Origin: an uncultured Alphaproteobacteria bacterium
Lineage (GTDB): Bacteria; Pseudomonadota; Alphaproteobacteria; HIMB59; GCA-002718135
Direction: 5' to 3'
Length of the DNA: 63,243 bases
Assembly (NCBI GenBank): GCA_902541215.1
Contig: CACBPV010000005.1
Coordinates: 1 to 63,243 of the forward strand
Part shown: one piece after another, positions 45,301 through 55,690 of the stretch
How the letters are laid out: every line of letters starts with the position of its first letter
Position numbering within the stretch: position 1 is the stretch's first letter
Notes under the pieces: generated by a model
Databases searched by the model: none
What the model saw: only the letters and a program-made list of their open reading frames with translations
What the model was told of the DNA's origin: nothing
Program-made: the position numbers and the translations under genes

Positions 45301-46138
45301 TTACACATGCTTCAGTATACATTTCTGCTAGTTTCAATGTGATATTGCCAATTTTACCATTATTAATTTTTTTATTATCAATTTTTAAAATAGGGGTAAT
45401 AAAACTTCCAGAGCTTGTTAAGAAAACTTCATCAGCATTAATTAATTGCTTTTGAGTAAATTGTTTTTCTATTAGTTTAAGGTTAGTTTTTTTTATAATT
45501 TTTAAAAGAGATGTTCTAGTTACTCCTTTTAAAATATCGGAATTAGCTGGATGAGTAATTAAATTATTTCTTTTTATAATCCAAATATTAGAAGATGTAC
45601 CCTCAGTTACTTTTCCATTTTGTATTAAAATTGCCTCATAAGCATTTTTCTTTTTGGCCATATTTGCCGCTATAATGTTTGGAAGTAAATTTACTGTTTT
45701 GATATCACGTCTTTTCCATCGAAGATCTTGGTATGTAATTGTATTTACTCCTACAAATTTTTTTCCAGGTAAATTAAAACTTTTATTTCTTGTGTATACA
45801 ATCAAAGTTGGGATTAAATTTTTTTGATATTTGTGTTCTCTAAATTGAATACCTCTTGTTATTTGTAAATAAATTATACCATTCCTTGTTTTATTTTTCT
45901 TTATTAGATTGAGAAAAATATTATTTAAGTTTTTTTTATTGATTATAAATTTAATTTCTAATTCACGAAGAGAATATTTTAATCTCTTAATATGAAAATC
46001 TAAATCAATTAAATTATTGTTCAAAACTGCGATAACCTCATAAACACTATCAGCAAATTGTAATCCTCTATCCTCTATATGAATTTTTGCAGATTTAAAA
46101 TTTACAAATTTATTATTTATAAAAGCAAAATTTGGCAT
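45293..46138 (-). CDS. dat: Class IV aminotransferase (D-alanine/branched-chain type)
   Basis: A fold-type IV PLP aminotransferase, 281 aa. GLQFADSVYEVIAVLN is the start motif, with a YLQITRG segment, the Schiff-base lysine in DIKTVNLLPNIIAANMAKK, and a PLP-phosphate segment EGTSSNIWII and TSSGSFITPI. The YLQITRG and RDIKTVN features favour D-amino-acid aminotransferase, as seen downstream of trkA in several alphaproteobacteria, though branched-chain activity cannot be excluded. It begins 4 bp after trkA. hfq and hflX, often next, are not here. Confidence 0.85.
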   Translation of the reverse strand: MPNFAFINNKFVNFKSAKIHIEDRGLQFADSVYEVIAVLNNNLIDLDFHIKRLKYSLRELEIKFIINKKNLNNIFLNLIKKNKTRNGIIYLQITRGIQFREHKYQKNLIPTLIVYTRNKSFNLPGKKFVGVNTITYQDLRWKRRDIKTVNLLPNIIAANMAKKKNAYEAILIQNGKVTEGTSSNIWIIKRNNLITHPANSDILKGVTRTSLLKIIKKTNLKLIEKQFTQKQLINADEVFLTSSGSFITPILKIDNKKINNGKIGNITLKLAEMYTEACVNG

Positions 46139-46142
46139 TAGG

Positions 46143-47507
46143 TTAAACTTTTGATAAAAGTTTTTCTAGTTTTTTTATGCAGTTTGTTTCAGCAAAAAAA
46201 ACAACATCATCATTCTCTTTAAAAACAGTTTGGCTATTAGGGATTATAATTTTTTTATCCCTTACAATAGAGCCAATACGTATACCTTTTGGTAATTCTA
46301 ATTCTTTAAGATTTTTATTACAAAGAAAAGATTCTGACTGAATATCTGCCTCTATTACTTCTCCAAAACCTTCACCTATAGAATAATCGTTTCGTATTTT
46401 TACGCCTCTAACCTTTTCTAAAATTTTAGAAATTGTTATTATTTTTGGATCTATGGTCATATCAACACCAATATTAGACAACAAAGATGAATAATTACTA
46501 TTATTAATCAAAGTTATTGATGTGTTGGCTCCTGCTCTTTTAGCTAGTAAGGATGATAAAATATTAACTTCATCGTCTTCTGTAATTGATATACAGTAAC
46601 CTGAATCTGATATGTTTACCTCTTCAAGTATCTGATTGTCCAAACCATCTCCACATGTCACTGTGATATTTTCTAAATTTGATGCAAGAAATTCTGCGCG
46701 TTCTTTATTAGCTTCAATGAGTTCAGTTTTTATATATGTATCAGAATTTTCAATTAATTGTGCAAGTGAAAATCCTATATTTCCACCACCGATAATCACA
46801 GCTTTTTTTGCCTGCAATTCTTGATGGCCAAACTCAGATAACACGTCTGTCAAATTATCAGTTTCCACAACTAGAAAGATGGTATCTTTTTTTTCAATTT
46901 TAGTTGAAGAATTTACTGTAAATTTTTGATCACCTCTAAATATAAACATAATGTTAGCTAAATAGTCAGGAAATTTTTCTGATAATTCTCTTACAGATAG
47001 GCCTGAATGTAAAAAATTATCCTCACATTTTAATCCAATTAATTTCAATTTTTTATCTGATAATTCAACCATATCTATTGTGCCAGGAGAAATTAATCTT
47101 CTAAATATACCTTTAGCAACTTCTTGTTCGGGAGAAATAATTGCATCGATTGGGAAATTTTCATCATTATATAAATTTTTCCAATCATTTTTTAAATAAT
47201 CTTGTTGTCTTATTCTTGCAATTTTCTTTTTTATTTTAAATAAAGAGTGGCCAATTTGACAAGTAACCATATTCGTTTCATCACTCTTAGTAACCGCAAT
47301 TAATATTTCACAGTCATGTGCACTTGCACTCTCTAAAACTGATGGCATACTAGGGATACCATTTATTGTTTTGACATCCAAATTTTCAGATACCTTATTT
47401 AATCTATTTTCATCTTCATCAATCACTGTAACTTCAAAGTTTTCGCGTGATAGTTTATCAGCTATGCTATATCCAACATCTCCAGCACCACAAATAATTG
47501 TTTTCAT
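46143..47507 (-). CDS. trkA: Trk potassium uptake regulatory protein TrkA
   Basis: TrkA is the NAD(H)-binding cytoplasmic gate of the Trk/Ktr K+ channel. The 454-aa protein has two RCK repeats: MKTIICGAGDVGYSIADKLS with the adenine-site VIDEDENRLN, then KKAVIIGGGNIGFSLAQLIE in the second half, each followed by a TrkA-C domain (GLSVRELSEKFPDYLANIMF; KELELPKGIRIGSIVRD). Both Rossmann motifs are intact. It follows ntrX with a 7-bp gap, the standard ntrYX-trkA order. Confidence 0.95.
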   Translation of the reverse strand: MKTIICGAGDVGYSIADKLSRENFEVTVIDEDENRLNKVSENLDVKTINGIPSMPSVLESASAHDCEILIAVTKSDETNMVTCQIGHSLFKIKKKIARIRQQDYLKNDWKNLYNDENFPIDAIISPEQEVAKGIFRRLISPGTIDMVELSDKKLKLIGLKCEDNFLHSGLSVRELSEKFPDYLANIMFIFRGDQKFTVNSSTKIEKKDTIFLVVETDNLTDVLSEFGHQELQAKKAVIIGGGNIGFSLAQLIENSDTYIKTELIEANKERAEFLASNLENITVTCGDGLDNQILEEVNISDSGYCISITEDDEVNILSSLLAKRAGANTSITLINNSNYSSLLSNIGVDMTIDPKIITISKILEKVRGVKIRNDYSIGEGFGEVIEADIQSESFLCNKNLKELELPKGIRIGSIVRDKKIIIPNSQTVFKENDDVVFFAETNCIKKLEKLLSKV

Positions 47508-47514
47508 TGATTAG

Positions 47515-48846
47515 TTATTCTACTTTTATATCTAGTGATTTAAATTTTCTATAAAGAGCAGTTCTTTCCATTCCTGTAAATTCAGAAACTTTTGTTATAT
47601 TACCATTAAATCTCTTAATTTGCGATATTAAATAATTTTTTTCAAACTCAGATCTTGCTTCTTTTAATGACAAATCCAGTGAATTATTGGAAGAATTTGA
47701 CGCAGTTTCATCTCCCATTTGTAAAGCTAAATCATCAACCTCTAACTCTTTTATATTTTGATCTTGGTTAAGTATCAAACTTTTCTCAACATAATTAATT
47801 AATTGAGATATATTTCCAGGCCAATCATACATTTGTAATTTAGTTAAGGCTTTAGAAGAAAATTTAAAATTTAAATTTCCTCCACTTTTTTCATTTAAAT
47901 AAAAATTAAGGATAGGAAGAATATCATCTCTTCTGTTAGAAAGAGAGATAAATTTTATATAGTCTGTTGAAATTCTATCATATAGTCTTTTAATAAAATT
48001 ACCTTTTTCAATTTCTATTTCTAAATTTTTCTCAGTAATTGTAATAATTTTATGATTTAATTTAATATCAAGATCTTCAAAAAATTTTTTATTTTCTAGA
48101 AAATTTAAAAGTTTTTTTTGATAAATATTTGGTAGAGTTTCAATATTGAGAAGTATTAATGAATTATTGTTTGATCGATAAAAAATATTTTCATTAATTG
48201 CGTTTTTATTTTCTGCAAACATATTATCCAAAGCTTCATTTGTAAGTTTTTTAAAATCAATTGATATAGGAAGCTTATCTTTATAGGGTGAATTTTGATG
48301 TATTAAATTTGTAAAATGTTTTTTTCCTGTTCCAAATGGACCTTCAATTAATAATCTTGAATTACTGGAGCTCTGCTCATCTAAATGTTTGTTAATTTTT
48401 TTTATGAATTCTGAATTCCCTATTAGTGGTATAGCTTTTATTAAGGTATCTTTTAAATTTTTATTTTCACTCAATAATGATGAACTTTCTATTGCTCTCT
48501 TAGTAAGAATGATTAATTTATCACTATTGAATGGCTTTTCTAAAAAGTCGTATGCTCCATTTTTTATAGATTTTACTGCAAGATCAACAGTTCCATGACC
48601 ACTTATAATAATAATAGGAACATTACTATCAATCGATTTGAATTCTTTTAAAATCTCAATGCCATCTAATTTACTGTTAGATAGCCACACATCTAAAATA
48701 ACTAAGTCGGGTTTAATTTCTTTGAATTTACTAATTGCTTCATCTGAATTGAGCGCAATAGATGTATTATAATTTTCATCTTTTAGAATTTCTGAAATAA
48801 GAAAACAAATATCCTTTTCATCATCTATAATTAATACTTTATGCAT
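47515..48846 (-). CDS. ntrX: Response regulator NtrX with degenerate AAA+ domain
   Basis: The partner of NtrY. The 443-aa protein has an intact receiver domain (IIDDEKD, phospho-Asp52 in VILDVWLSNSKLDG, Lys in FLEKPFNS) and a C-terminal Fis-type HTH (KVSEFTGMERTALYRKFK). The central domain is odd: the Walker A site reads EGPFGTGKKHF, the GAFTGA loop that contacts sigma54 is absent, and the Walker B site reads SLILLNIE instead of a hydrophobic-DE motif. ATP hydrolysis and sigma54 activation are therefore doubtful. ATG 48846 gives an 8-nt overlap (ATGCATAA) with ntrY. Confidence 0.92.
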   Translation of the reverse strand: MHKVLIIDDEKDICFLISEILKDENYNTSIALNSDEAISKFKEIKPDLVILDVWLSNSKLDGIEILKEFKSIDSNVPIIIISGHGTVDLAVKSIKNGAYDFLEKPFNSDKLIILTKRAIESSSLLSENKNLKDTLIKAIPLIGNSEFIKKINKHLDEQSSSNSRLLIEGPFGTGKKHFTNLIHQNSPYKDKLPISIDFKKLTNEALDNMFAENKNAINENIFYRSNNNSLILLNIETLPNIYQKKLLNFLENKKFFEDLDIKLNHKIITITEKNLEIEIEKGNFIKRLYDRISTDYIKFISLSNRRDDILPILNFYLNEKSGGNLNFKFSSKALTKLQMYDWPGNISQLINYVEKSLILNQDQNIKELEVDDLALQMGDETASNSSNNSLDLSLKEARSEFEKNYLISQIKRFNGNITKVSEFTGMERTALYRKFKSLDIKVE

Positions 48847-50983
48847 TGTAATCAAAATTAATTAGTGATGTTGTACCTGCCATATTTTTATTTTTCTCAA
48901 TTTTTATTTTACCACCATGATCTTCAATAATTCTTTTGACTATAGATAGACCAAGTCCAGTGCCTTTTGTTTTAGTTGTAAAATAAGGCTCAAATATTTT
49001 ACTCAACATTTTTTCATCAATTCCTACACCATTATCTTTTATTTCAATTGTTATATTTTTATCATTGGTAGCCAATAATACTTCAACTGCTGGATTAGGT
49101 ATTTTTTCTACAGCTTCAATAGCATTTTTAATTAAGTTACCGAAACATCTTGAGATTTGAAGAGTATCAAAGTGAAAATAAATATCATTTTCAGGTTTAA
49201 TTAAATTAAGCTTTATATCTTTCCTTGTATTGAAATATAAAAGGAATGCCTCTTCTAAACATTTTGATATGTTATCAAGCTTGATTTCTGCCTCAGGCAT
49301 TCTTGCAAAAGATGAAAATTCATCAACTAACTTTCCAATATCATCTACTTGTCTTGATATTGTTTTAGTTAAAAGTGAAATATCTTCTTTATCTGTTTTT
49401 GCATCTAAAAATTTCTTTTCTATTCTTTCAGCAGAAAGTTTAATTGGAGTCAGGGGATTTTTAACTTCATGCGCTATCTTTCTTGCTATATCAGACCAAG
49501 CAGCATGTTTTTCTGCTAAAATTAGAGAGGTAGCATCGTCTAGGGCAACAACATATCCTTCAATTTTATTATCATTAATTTCTTTAATAATTCTAATGTT
49601 AAAATTTCTTTGATCGTCAAACAATGTAAAATCGTATTGAAAATTTAATAATACTTTGTTTGAGCTTTCAAAATTCTCAAATATCTTTTTCCATTCAGGG
49701 AAATAGGATAGAAAATTGTCATTAATTTTAAAATTTTTAGTGCTTCTAAATAATTTTGTTAAAGTTTTATTAAATAATAAAATATTAAAATTTTTGTCTA
49801 AAGATATTACACCTATTGTTAAAAGACTTAAGATTGCCTCAATAAAAATTCTTTTTTCTTCATCTTCTTGACTTTTTGATATTAACTCATTTTGCTTATT
49901 CTCAATTTCAGTAATCATTTTATTATAAGACGATAGTAATACTTTTATCTCTTGAAATTGATCAGTTTCACTAACTTTGGCATCAAAATTTCCTTCTGAT
50001 ATTTTATTTGCTGATTTGATTAAGTTTGTAATTGGTTTACTAAGATTGCTAGCTAGATTAAATCCAATCAAAATTGCCACTAATATAAAACAAATAGAGA
50101 AAAGAACAAATATCATTGAATAAGTTATTTGAATTCCTGAACTTTCCTCTTCTTTCAAAGTATAAATTTCAAATGCCTCTTTTGTAGCACTAATATGATC
50201 CCAAATATTTGTATTCAAATTTCTATTAACTTGCATGTAAACATCATTTAAAAAATTTATTTTTTTATAGGCAGTGATAGAATTTTTATCTAACTGAAAA
50301 ATATAAACTTGGTTTTGATTAACAACTTTAAATATCTCATTTGACGGAAGAGAAAAATTTTCATTATCAGGATCTTTTAGACTTAAGTAGATATTTCCTT
50401 CAGTATTAAAAATATATATACTTGAAATTGTTCTCAAATTAATAAACTCACTTAAAGCTACTCTTATTGATTGAATATTTACTTCATTATTTTGAGAAGC
50501 TTTTAATATTTCTCTCATTATTAATTGTGTATCAGAAACTATTTCTGCCTGAATCTCATTTTCATAATTTTTTGCTACAATGTTAGAATTGACAACTGCG
50601 TCCCTTACAGCATCTCCGTACCAAGTTCTTAACTCTAAATTGAAGAAAAGTGATGTAATGATAACTAATCCAATGGCTGGGCCCAAAGCCATTGCAGCAA
50701 ATAAATTAACAAATTTTATATATAATCGCGATTCATCATAACTTTTTCTTCTCCTCACTAAAATAAGTACAATTTGCCTAACTATTATTGAAATCAATAA
50801 AATGACAAAAATAACATCAGCCAATAAAAAAAATTGTAGTCTTCTAGGATCTTTTACTAAATCGTTATTTGGTAGCATTAAATAGAATGTAATCGAAAAA
50901 CTTAGTATGATTAAAAAAATTAAAAAATAAAAAGATAATCTAGATAGATGAATAGATTTAAGTAATTTTGATAGGTCAAACAC
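48839..50983 (-). CDS. ntrY: Sensor histidine kinase NtrY
   Basis: A membrane sensor kinase of 714 aa. Helices near residues ~15-40, ~45-70 and ~85-110, then an extracytoplasmic segment, are followed by a further helix and a HAMP domain (NLASNLSKPITNLIKSANKI). A PAS region follows, then the kinase: phospho-His in ARKIAHEVKNPLTPIKLSAERI, N-box NLIKNAIEAVE, DNGVGIDEKMLSKIFEPYFTT and GTGLGLSIVKRIIEDHGG. It likely senses nitrogen or redox state as in other alphaproteobacteria; ntrBC are not adjacent. The ispDF gene is divergent 60 bp upstream. Confidence 0.93.
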   Translation of the reverse strand: MFDLSKLLKSIHLSRLSFYFLIFLIILSFSITFYLMLPNNDLVKDPRRLQFFLLADVIFVILLISIIVRQIVLILVRRRKSYDESRLYIKFVNLFAAMALGPAIGLVIITSLFFNLELRTWYGDAVRDAVVNSNIVAKNYENEIQAEIVSDTQLIMREILKASQNNEVNIQSIRVALSEFINLRTISSIYIFNTEGNIYLSLKDPDNENFSLPSNEIFKVVNQNQVYIFQLDKNSITAYKKINFLNDVYMQVNRNLNTNIWDHISATKEAFEIYTLKEEESSGIQITYSMIFVLFSICFILVAILIGFNLASNLSKPITNLIKSANKISEGNFDAKVSETDQFQEIKVLLSSYNKMITEIENKQNELISKSQEDEEKRIFIEAILSLLTIGVISLDKNFNILLFNKTLTKLFRSTKNFKINDNFLSYFPEWKKIFENFESSNKVLLNFQYDFTLFDDQRNFNIRIIKEINDNKIEGYVVALDDATSLILAEKHAAWSDIARKIAHEVKNPLTPIKLSAERIEKKFLDAKTDKEDISLLTKTISRQVDDIGKLVDEFSSFARMPEAEIKLDNISKCLEEAFLLYFNTRKDIKLNLIKPENDIYFHFDTLQISRCFGNLIKNAIEAVEKIPNPAVEVLLATNDKNITIEIKDNGVGIDEKMLSKIFEPYFTTKTKGTGLGLSIVKRIIEDHGGKIKIEKNKNMAGTTSLINFDYNA

Positions 50984-51043
50984 TGTGTACTTTAGTTAAT
51001 TTTTCAAATAATGATTATAAAATAATATTATTTATAAATTAAA

Positions 51044-52183
51044 ATGATGAAAAATGCACTTGTAATTCTAGCTGGCGGAAAAGGAAAGAGATTTGGTCAA
51101 AAAATTCCAAAACAATTCTTAAAAATTGGGAATACAAATTTTTTAAATTATTTTATTTCAAATTTAGATTTATCAAACTTCGATATTATTAATATTTCAA
51201 TAGATAAAAAATATCAAAACACCTACTTTAATCATAGGGCTGTTTCTGAGAAAATTAAAATTACCTATTCAAAACCTGGGCTTACAAGACAAATTTCATC
51301 ATTTAATGCTTTAAAAAATTTAAAAAAATTTAAAATTAAAAATGTATTAATTCATGATGCTGCACGTCCTTTGTGTAGTAATATATTAATTAAAAAAATT
51401 ATATCCAAATTAGGCAAAAATACTAATGCAATTCCATATGTTGAATATAATGACAGACAATTAATAAAGAAAAGTAAATTGGAAACAAAAGCAATTAACG
51501 TACAAACACCCCAGGGTTTTAATTATAATTTAATATTAAAAGAACATATCAAGTATAAAAATTTTGAATTTAATGATGATGCAGGATTATTACAAAAATC
51601 AAAAATGAAAATAAATTTTATCAAAGGTGAAAAAAATAATATTAAAATCACTTATCCAGAAGATATTCAATTATTTAATTTATACAAAAAACCGATAACA
51701 AAATACGGTATTGGTTACGATATTCATCAAATTGATAAAAATACCAAAAATGGATTAAAATTAGGAGGCATTAAAATTCCTTTCTCTAAATTGATTGGTC
51801 ATTCTGATGCAGACGTTGTACTACATGCAATTTGTGATAGTATTTTTGGAGCACTCTCTATGAGAGATATAGGTTATCAGTTTCCCAACACAGATAAAAA
51901 ATGGAAAAATGCAGATTCATCTAGGTTCATAATTTATTGTAGAAATAAACTCAAAGAAAATGGTTTTTCTATAATCAATCTAGATATAAATATAATAGCT
52001 GAAAAACCTAAAATTACTAAGTATGTTTCAAAAATGATTAAAAATATTTCAACATTACTTCAAGTTAAAAATAGTTCTGTGTCTATTAAAGCGACTACAA
52101 ATGAAAAGATTGGTTTTATTGGAAATGGTGAAGGAATTGCAGCCGAGTCAATAGTTCATATAACAAATGATAAAATTAGCTAA
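51044..52183 (+). CDS. ispDF: Bifunctional IspD/IspF enzyme of the MEP isoprenoid pathway
   Basis: This fusion performs two steps of MEP-pathway isoprenoid synthesis: CDP-ME formation (IspD) and MEcPP cyclisation (IspF). The N-terminal domain has LAGGKGKRFGQKIPKQF, HDAARPL and VQTPQGFNYNLI. The C-terminal part, from about residue 225, has GIGYDIHQI, GHSDADVVLHAICDSIFGAL (zinc ligands) and KATTNEKIGFIGNGEGIAAESI. The 379-aa length suits the alphaproteobacterial fusion. Two adjacent ATGs (51044, 51047) are possible starts. It overlaps pgpA by 17 bp. Confidence 0.95.
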   Translation: MMKNALVILAGGKGKRFGQKIPKQFLKIGNTNFLNYFISNLDLSNFDIINISIDKKYQNTYFNHRAVSEKIKITYSKPGLTRQISSFNALKNLKKFKIKNVLIHDAARPLCSNILIKKIISKLGKNTNAIPYVEYNDRQLIKKSKLETKAINVQTPQGFNYNLILKEHIKYKNFEFNDDAGLLQKSKMKINFIKGEKNNIKITYPEDIQLFNLYKKPITKYGIGYDIHQIDKNTKNGLKLGGIKIPFSKLIGHSDADVVLHAICDSIFGALSMRDIGYQFPNTDKKWKNADSSRFIIYCRNKLKENGFSIINLDINIIAEKPKITKYVSKMIKNISTLLQVKNSSVSIKATTNEKIGFIGNGEGIAAESIVHITNDKIS

Positions 52184-52643
52184 TTTTTTTGTATCTTTAT
52201 CATTTGTAGGATATATTAAATTAATACCTCCAGGAACTTTTGCATCTTTTCTATCAATAGTTGTTCTGTTTCCTATTGTTGAATACAAAATTATTTCTTT
52301 AGAAATACTTGCATTTGTTTTTATTGTAATTTTTTTATTATCATTATTTTTTATTAATAAATTCTCAGCACACACCCAATCACATGACTCAAAAATAATA
52401 GTTATTGATGAATTCTTAGGAGTATACTTAATTTTAATATTTTATGATCAAATTAAAATAATAAATCCTTATGTTACAATAGTGCTAATTTTTATTTTAT
52501 TTCGATTTTTTGATATTCTAAAAATTTTTCCAGCAAATATAGTAGATAAGAGACTTAAATCAGCTTTTGGCGTAATTCTTGATGATTTAATAGCAGGAAT
52601 ATATACAATAATAATTCTTTACACTGTAAATGCCTATTTTTAA
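52167..52643 (+). CDS. pgpA: Phosphatidylglycerophosphatase A
   Basis: PgpA dephosphorylates phosphatidylglycerol phosphate to phosphatidylglycerol. The 158-aa membrane protein has an N-terminal segment FVSLSFVGYIKLIPPGTFAS, the conserved acidic DEFLGVYLILIFYDQIK motif, the RFFDILKIFPANIVDKRL segment and DDLIAGIYTIII at the C-terminus. Three or four helices are visible. It overlaps ispDF (17 bp) and pncC (14 bp). Confidence 0.9.
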   Translation: MIKLANFFVSLSFVGYIKLIPPGTFASFLSIVVLFPIVEYKIISLEILAFVFIVIFLLSLFFINKFSAHTQSHDSKIIVIDEFLGVYLILIFYDQIKIINPYVTIVLIFILFRFFDILKIFPANIVDKRLKSAFGVILDDLIAGIYTIIILYTVNAYF

Positions 52644-53094
52644 AAAAGTTATAGATAAATTAATAAAAAAAAATATCTCAATTTCAGTTGCTGAGTCTTG
52701 CACAGGTGGACTAATAGCAAATACTATTACTAAATATAGTGGAATTTCAAAAATTTTCTCTTACGGGATTATTAGTTATTCTAATAAAGCCAAATCTAAA
52801 TATTTATCTGTTTCAAAAAGTAATCTCTCTAAATTTGGAGCTGTAAGCAAAGAAGTGGCTGAGGAAATGGTAAATGGTCTATACAAAAATGAAAAAACAC
52901 AAATCTGCATTTCTACAACTGGGATAGCAGGTCCTAATGGTGGGACAAAGTTAAAACCAGTAGGATTAGTGTATATTGGAATTAAAGTTAATAAAAGTAA
53001 TTATATTTTCAAGAAAATATACAAAGGAAAACGATTAGACATACAGAGAAAAACTAGAGATTTTATATTTAGAAAAATTAATCAATTAATCTAA
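52630..53094 (+). CDS. pncC: Nicotinamide-nucleotide amidase (CinA C-terminal family)
   Basis: PncC deamidates NMN to NaMN for NAD recycling. The 154-aa protein corresponds to the CinA C-terminal domain alone: VAESCTGGLIANTITKYSG, ISYSNKAKSKYLSVS, GAVSKEVAEEMVNGL and STTGIAGPNGGTKLKPVGLVYIG are all conserved. The long N-terminal MoCF-type domain of full CinA is missing, which is usual for the stand-alone enzyme. Its last 9 bp overlap the coq10-like gene on the other strand. Confidence 0.92.
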   Translation: MPIFKKVIDKLIKKNISISVAESCTGGLIANTITKYSGISKIFSYGIISYSNKAKSKYLSVSKSNLSKFGAVSKEVAEEMVNGLYKNEKTQICISTTGIAGPNGGTKLKPVGLVYIGIKVNKSNYIFKKIYKGKRLDIQRKTRDFIFRKINQLI

Positions 53095-53523
53095 AATTTC
53101 ATCAGCACGAACTTTAAATGATTCAATCATTTTGTTTTCAATTAAAGGAAAAAAAGCTTCAGCAATTTTTTGGTGAAAAAATCGTTTAAATTCAAATTCA
53201 ACATTAAAATGAATTCTTGTTTGATTTTTTTTTAATGATTCAAAAATCCAATTAGTTTTAAGATCTTTTAAAGGTCCTTCAATATAAGTTGTGCTTATTG
53301 AAAGTTTTTTTTTATCAAAAATGACGTGAGAGCCAAAAGTTTGGGGCATAAAATATTTATACCATACGACCATATCAGCATATATTTCATTTTTATTTTT
53401 TGAATGAATTCTCATAGCTGAACACCAAGGAATAAAATATGGGTAACTTTCAATGTCTAAAACAATATCGAAAAGTCCTTTTGCGTCGTGATCGACTATT
53501 TCCTCTCTATTTGAAGATTTCAT
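53086..53523 (-). CDS. Coenzyme Q-binding START-domain protein (Coq10/RatA family)
   Basis: A small SRPBCC/START-like protein of 145 aa. The family opening is seen in [29 protein letters not shown], and the C-terminal helix is [21 protein letters not shown]. Homologues (Coq10, RatA) bind ubiquinone or act on ribosome association; in this neighbourhood, after lipA, it is normally called ubiquinone-binding. It overlaps the lipA stop by 4 nt. Confidence 0.88.
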   Translation of the reverse strand: MKSSNREEIVDHDAKGLFDIVLDIESYPYFIPWCSAMRIHSKNKNEIYADMVVWYKYFMPQTFGSHVIFDKKKLSISTTYIEGPLKDLKTNWIFESLKKNQTRIHFNVEFEFKRFFHQKIAEAFFPLIENKMIESFKVRADEILD

Positions 53524-54455
53524 TGAATTGAATAAAGTTTATTTTTCCTATTTTCTTGCATGATTTTAAAATCATCAGAAGCATGATAACTTGAACGAGT
53601 TAGCGGTGATGACGCCACCATCAGAAATCCTTTTGCGTATGCCATTTTTTTATATTCATCAAATTCTTGAGGAGTAATAAATTTTTCTAGCTTAGCGTGT
53701 TTTGGTGTTGGAGGTAAGTATTGCCCTATTGTAATAAAATCAACATTAGCTGCTCTTAAATCATCCATTACTTGATAAACTTCTTCTTTGGTTTCACCTA
53801 AACCAACCATTAGACCTGATTTTGTAAATATACTTGGGTTTTTTTCTTTAATTTGACTAAGTAAATTCAAACTTACAAAGTAACGTGAACCTGGACGAAT
53901 TGATGGATATAATCTTGGCACTGTTTCTAAGTTATGATTGAAGACGTCAGGTAAATTTTTTGATAAAATATCTATAGCTTCAGGTTTATTTTTAAAGTCA
54001 GGTGTTAAAGTTTCAATTGTGCAACTTGGATTTAATGATTTAATTGAATCTATAACGTTGATAAAATGTAGTGCTCCACCATCTATGAGGTCGTCTCTAT
54101 CAACACTTGTTATTACAACATGTTCTAAATTCAATTGCTTAACTGATTCAGCAATTCTTATAGCTTCACCGTGATCAATATAATGAGGTTTGCCAGTTTT
54201 AATATTACAAAATGCGCAAGCTCTAGTACATATATCTCCAAGTATCATAAATGTTGCATGTTTTTTTTGCCAACATTCAGCTATATTTGGACATGCAGCT
54301 TCTTCGCATACAGTTACAATTTTTTTGTCTTTTAGGAGTTTATTTGTTTCTTTGAAAAATTTTGAAGTTGGTGCTTTTACTCTAATCCAACTTGGTTTTT
54401 TAGGAATTGGATTTGATTTATTTTTAACTTTTTCAGGATGACGAGGTCCACTCAT
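53520..54455 (-). CDS. lipA: Lipoyl synthase
   Basis: LipA inserts two sulfurs into octanoyl groups on lipoyl domains. The 311-aa radical SAM protein has the auxiliary cluster cysteines in [13 protein letters not shown], the radical-SAM CxxxCxxC in [13 protein letters not shown], and the terminal RSSYHASD motif with the serine that ligates the second cluster. It begins 5 bp after the pyruvate dehydrogenase E2 gene, whose lipoyl domain is a natural substrate. Confidence 0.96.
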   Translation of the reverse strand: MSGPRHPEKVKNKSNPIPKKPSWIRVKAPTSKFFKETNKLLKDKKIVTVCEEAACPNIAECWQKKHATFMILGDICTRACAFCNIKTGKPHYIDHGEAIRIAESVKQLNLEHVVITSVDRDDLIDGGALHFINVIDSIKSLNPSCTIETLTPDFKNKPEAIDILSKNLPDVFNHNLETVPRLYPSIRPGSRYFVSLNLLSQIKEKNPSIFTKSGLMVGLGETKEEVYQVMDDLRAANVDFITIGQYLPPTPKHAKLEKFITPQEFDEYKKMAYAKGFLMVASSPLTRSSYHASDDFKIMQENRKNKLYSIQ

Positions 54456-54460
54456 GTAGG

Positions 54461-55690
54461 TTAAATAACTTCCATATCCATGCTATTCAACCATATTTGG
54501 AAGGGATCTTCCAAAATATCGCTAAAATCTTTGAGTAATTTTGCCGCAACGGCACCATCTAGTGATCTATGGTCTGCTGAAATAGTAGATTTCATTGTAT
54601 GTCCTATTTCAATACTGCCAGAGTTCACAACAGGTTTTTCAATTATAGATCCAATTGCAATAATACTTGATTGTGGCGGATTAATAATTGCTTGAAATTC
54701 TGTGATTCCAAACATGCCTAAGTTTGAGATAGTTATAGATCCTCCACTATATTCTTCTGGTAATAATTTATTTTGATTAGCTTTTTTTACTAATGATTTA
54801 ATTTCTGTTGAGATTTCAGCCAATCCTTTTGTATCAGCTTCTTTAACAATAGGTGTAATCAATCCTTCTTTTAACGCTACCGCTATTGCAATATCGATAT
54901 TTTTATATTGATGAATTTTACCATTCACCCAAGAAATATTTGTTTCTGGATTTTTCGCTATTGCCATTGCGGATGCTTTTACAATGAGATCATTAAACGA
55001 GATTTTGATATTACTATTTGAATTTATTTTTTTTCTTAAATTTATTAGCTTATCCATTCTTGTTTCAATTGTAAGATAAAAATGTGGAACCTCATTTTTT
55101 GTTTGTGTTGTTCTTTCAGCAATTATTTTTCTAATACTAGATGGCTCAATTACAGAAATATTTTCATCATTGATATGAAGTTCAAAATTTTGAATATCTT
55201 TTTTTATTATCCTACCATCAGGTCCAGACCCTTTAATAAGAGTTAGATCAATATTGTTATCTTTCGAAAATTTTTTAACAAACGGTGAAGCAAAATTAGT
55301 ATTTTGTTTAGTATTTGAATCTTTACCTCTTTCTATTATTTGACTGTTATCTACTTCAGTATTTACTTTAGATGTTTCTGAAACTTCATTTTTTTCTTCA
55401 CTGCTTACAGTTTGATCTTTATCATTATAATCTTCTAATCTTTCATCTTTGTTACCATTGATTAGAGCAATGACAGAATTAACAGCAATTTGTTTATCTG
55501 GTGTTGTATCAATTAAATGTGTAATTTCTCCCTCATCAACTGCCTCAACTTCCATTGTTGCTTTATCTGTTTCAATTTCAGCTAATATATCTCCAGCTGA
55601 AACAGTATCACCAATGTTAACTAGCCACTTATTAATTACACCCTCTGACATTGTGGGTGATAATGCGGGCATTAAAACTTTAATTGCCAT
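54461..55690 (-). CDS. pdhC: Pyruvate dehydrogenase complex E2 (dihydrolipoamide acetyltransferase)
   Basis: The acetyl-transferring core of pyruvate dehydrogenase. The 409-aa protein has one N-terminal lipoyl domain with the lysine in [17 protein letters not shown], a charged linker, a peripheral-subunit-binding domain ([28 protein letters not shown]) and the catalytic domain ending [20 protein letters not shown], with the His/Asp motif. It overlaps the E1 beta gene by 11 bp. No E3 gene follows; lipA does. Confidence 0.95.
   Translation of the reverse strand: MAIKVLMPALSPTMSEGVINKWLVNIGDTVSAGDILAEIETDKATMEVEAVDEGEITHLIDTTPDKQIAVNSVIALINGNKDERLEDYNDKDQTVSSEEKNEVSETSKVNTEVDNSQIIERGKDSNTKQNTNFASPFVKKFSKDNNIDLTLIKGSGPDGRIIKKDIQNFELHINDENISVIEPSSIRKIIAERTTQTKNEVPHFYLTIETRMDKLINLRKKINSNSNIKISFNDLIVKASAMAIAKNPETNISWVNGKIHQYKNIDIAIAVALKEGLITPIVKEADTKGLAEISTEIKSLVKKANQNKLLPEEYSGGSITISNLGMFGITEFQAIINPPQSSIIAIGSIIEKPVVNSGSIEIGHTMKSTISADHRSLDGAVAAKLLKDFSDILEDPFQIWLNSMDMEVI

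Noticed and set aside
49230..49613. 127-codon plus-strand open frame antisense to ntrY
   Set aside because: Covers the conserved kinase domain of ntrY on the opposite strand; shadow composition.
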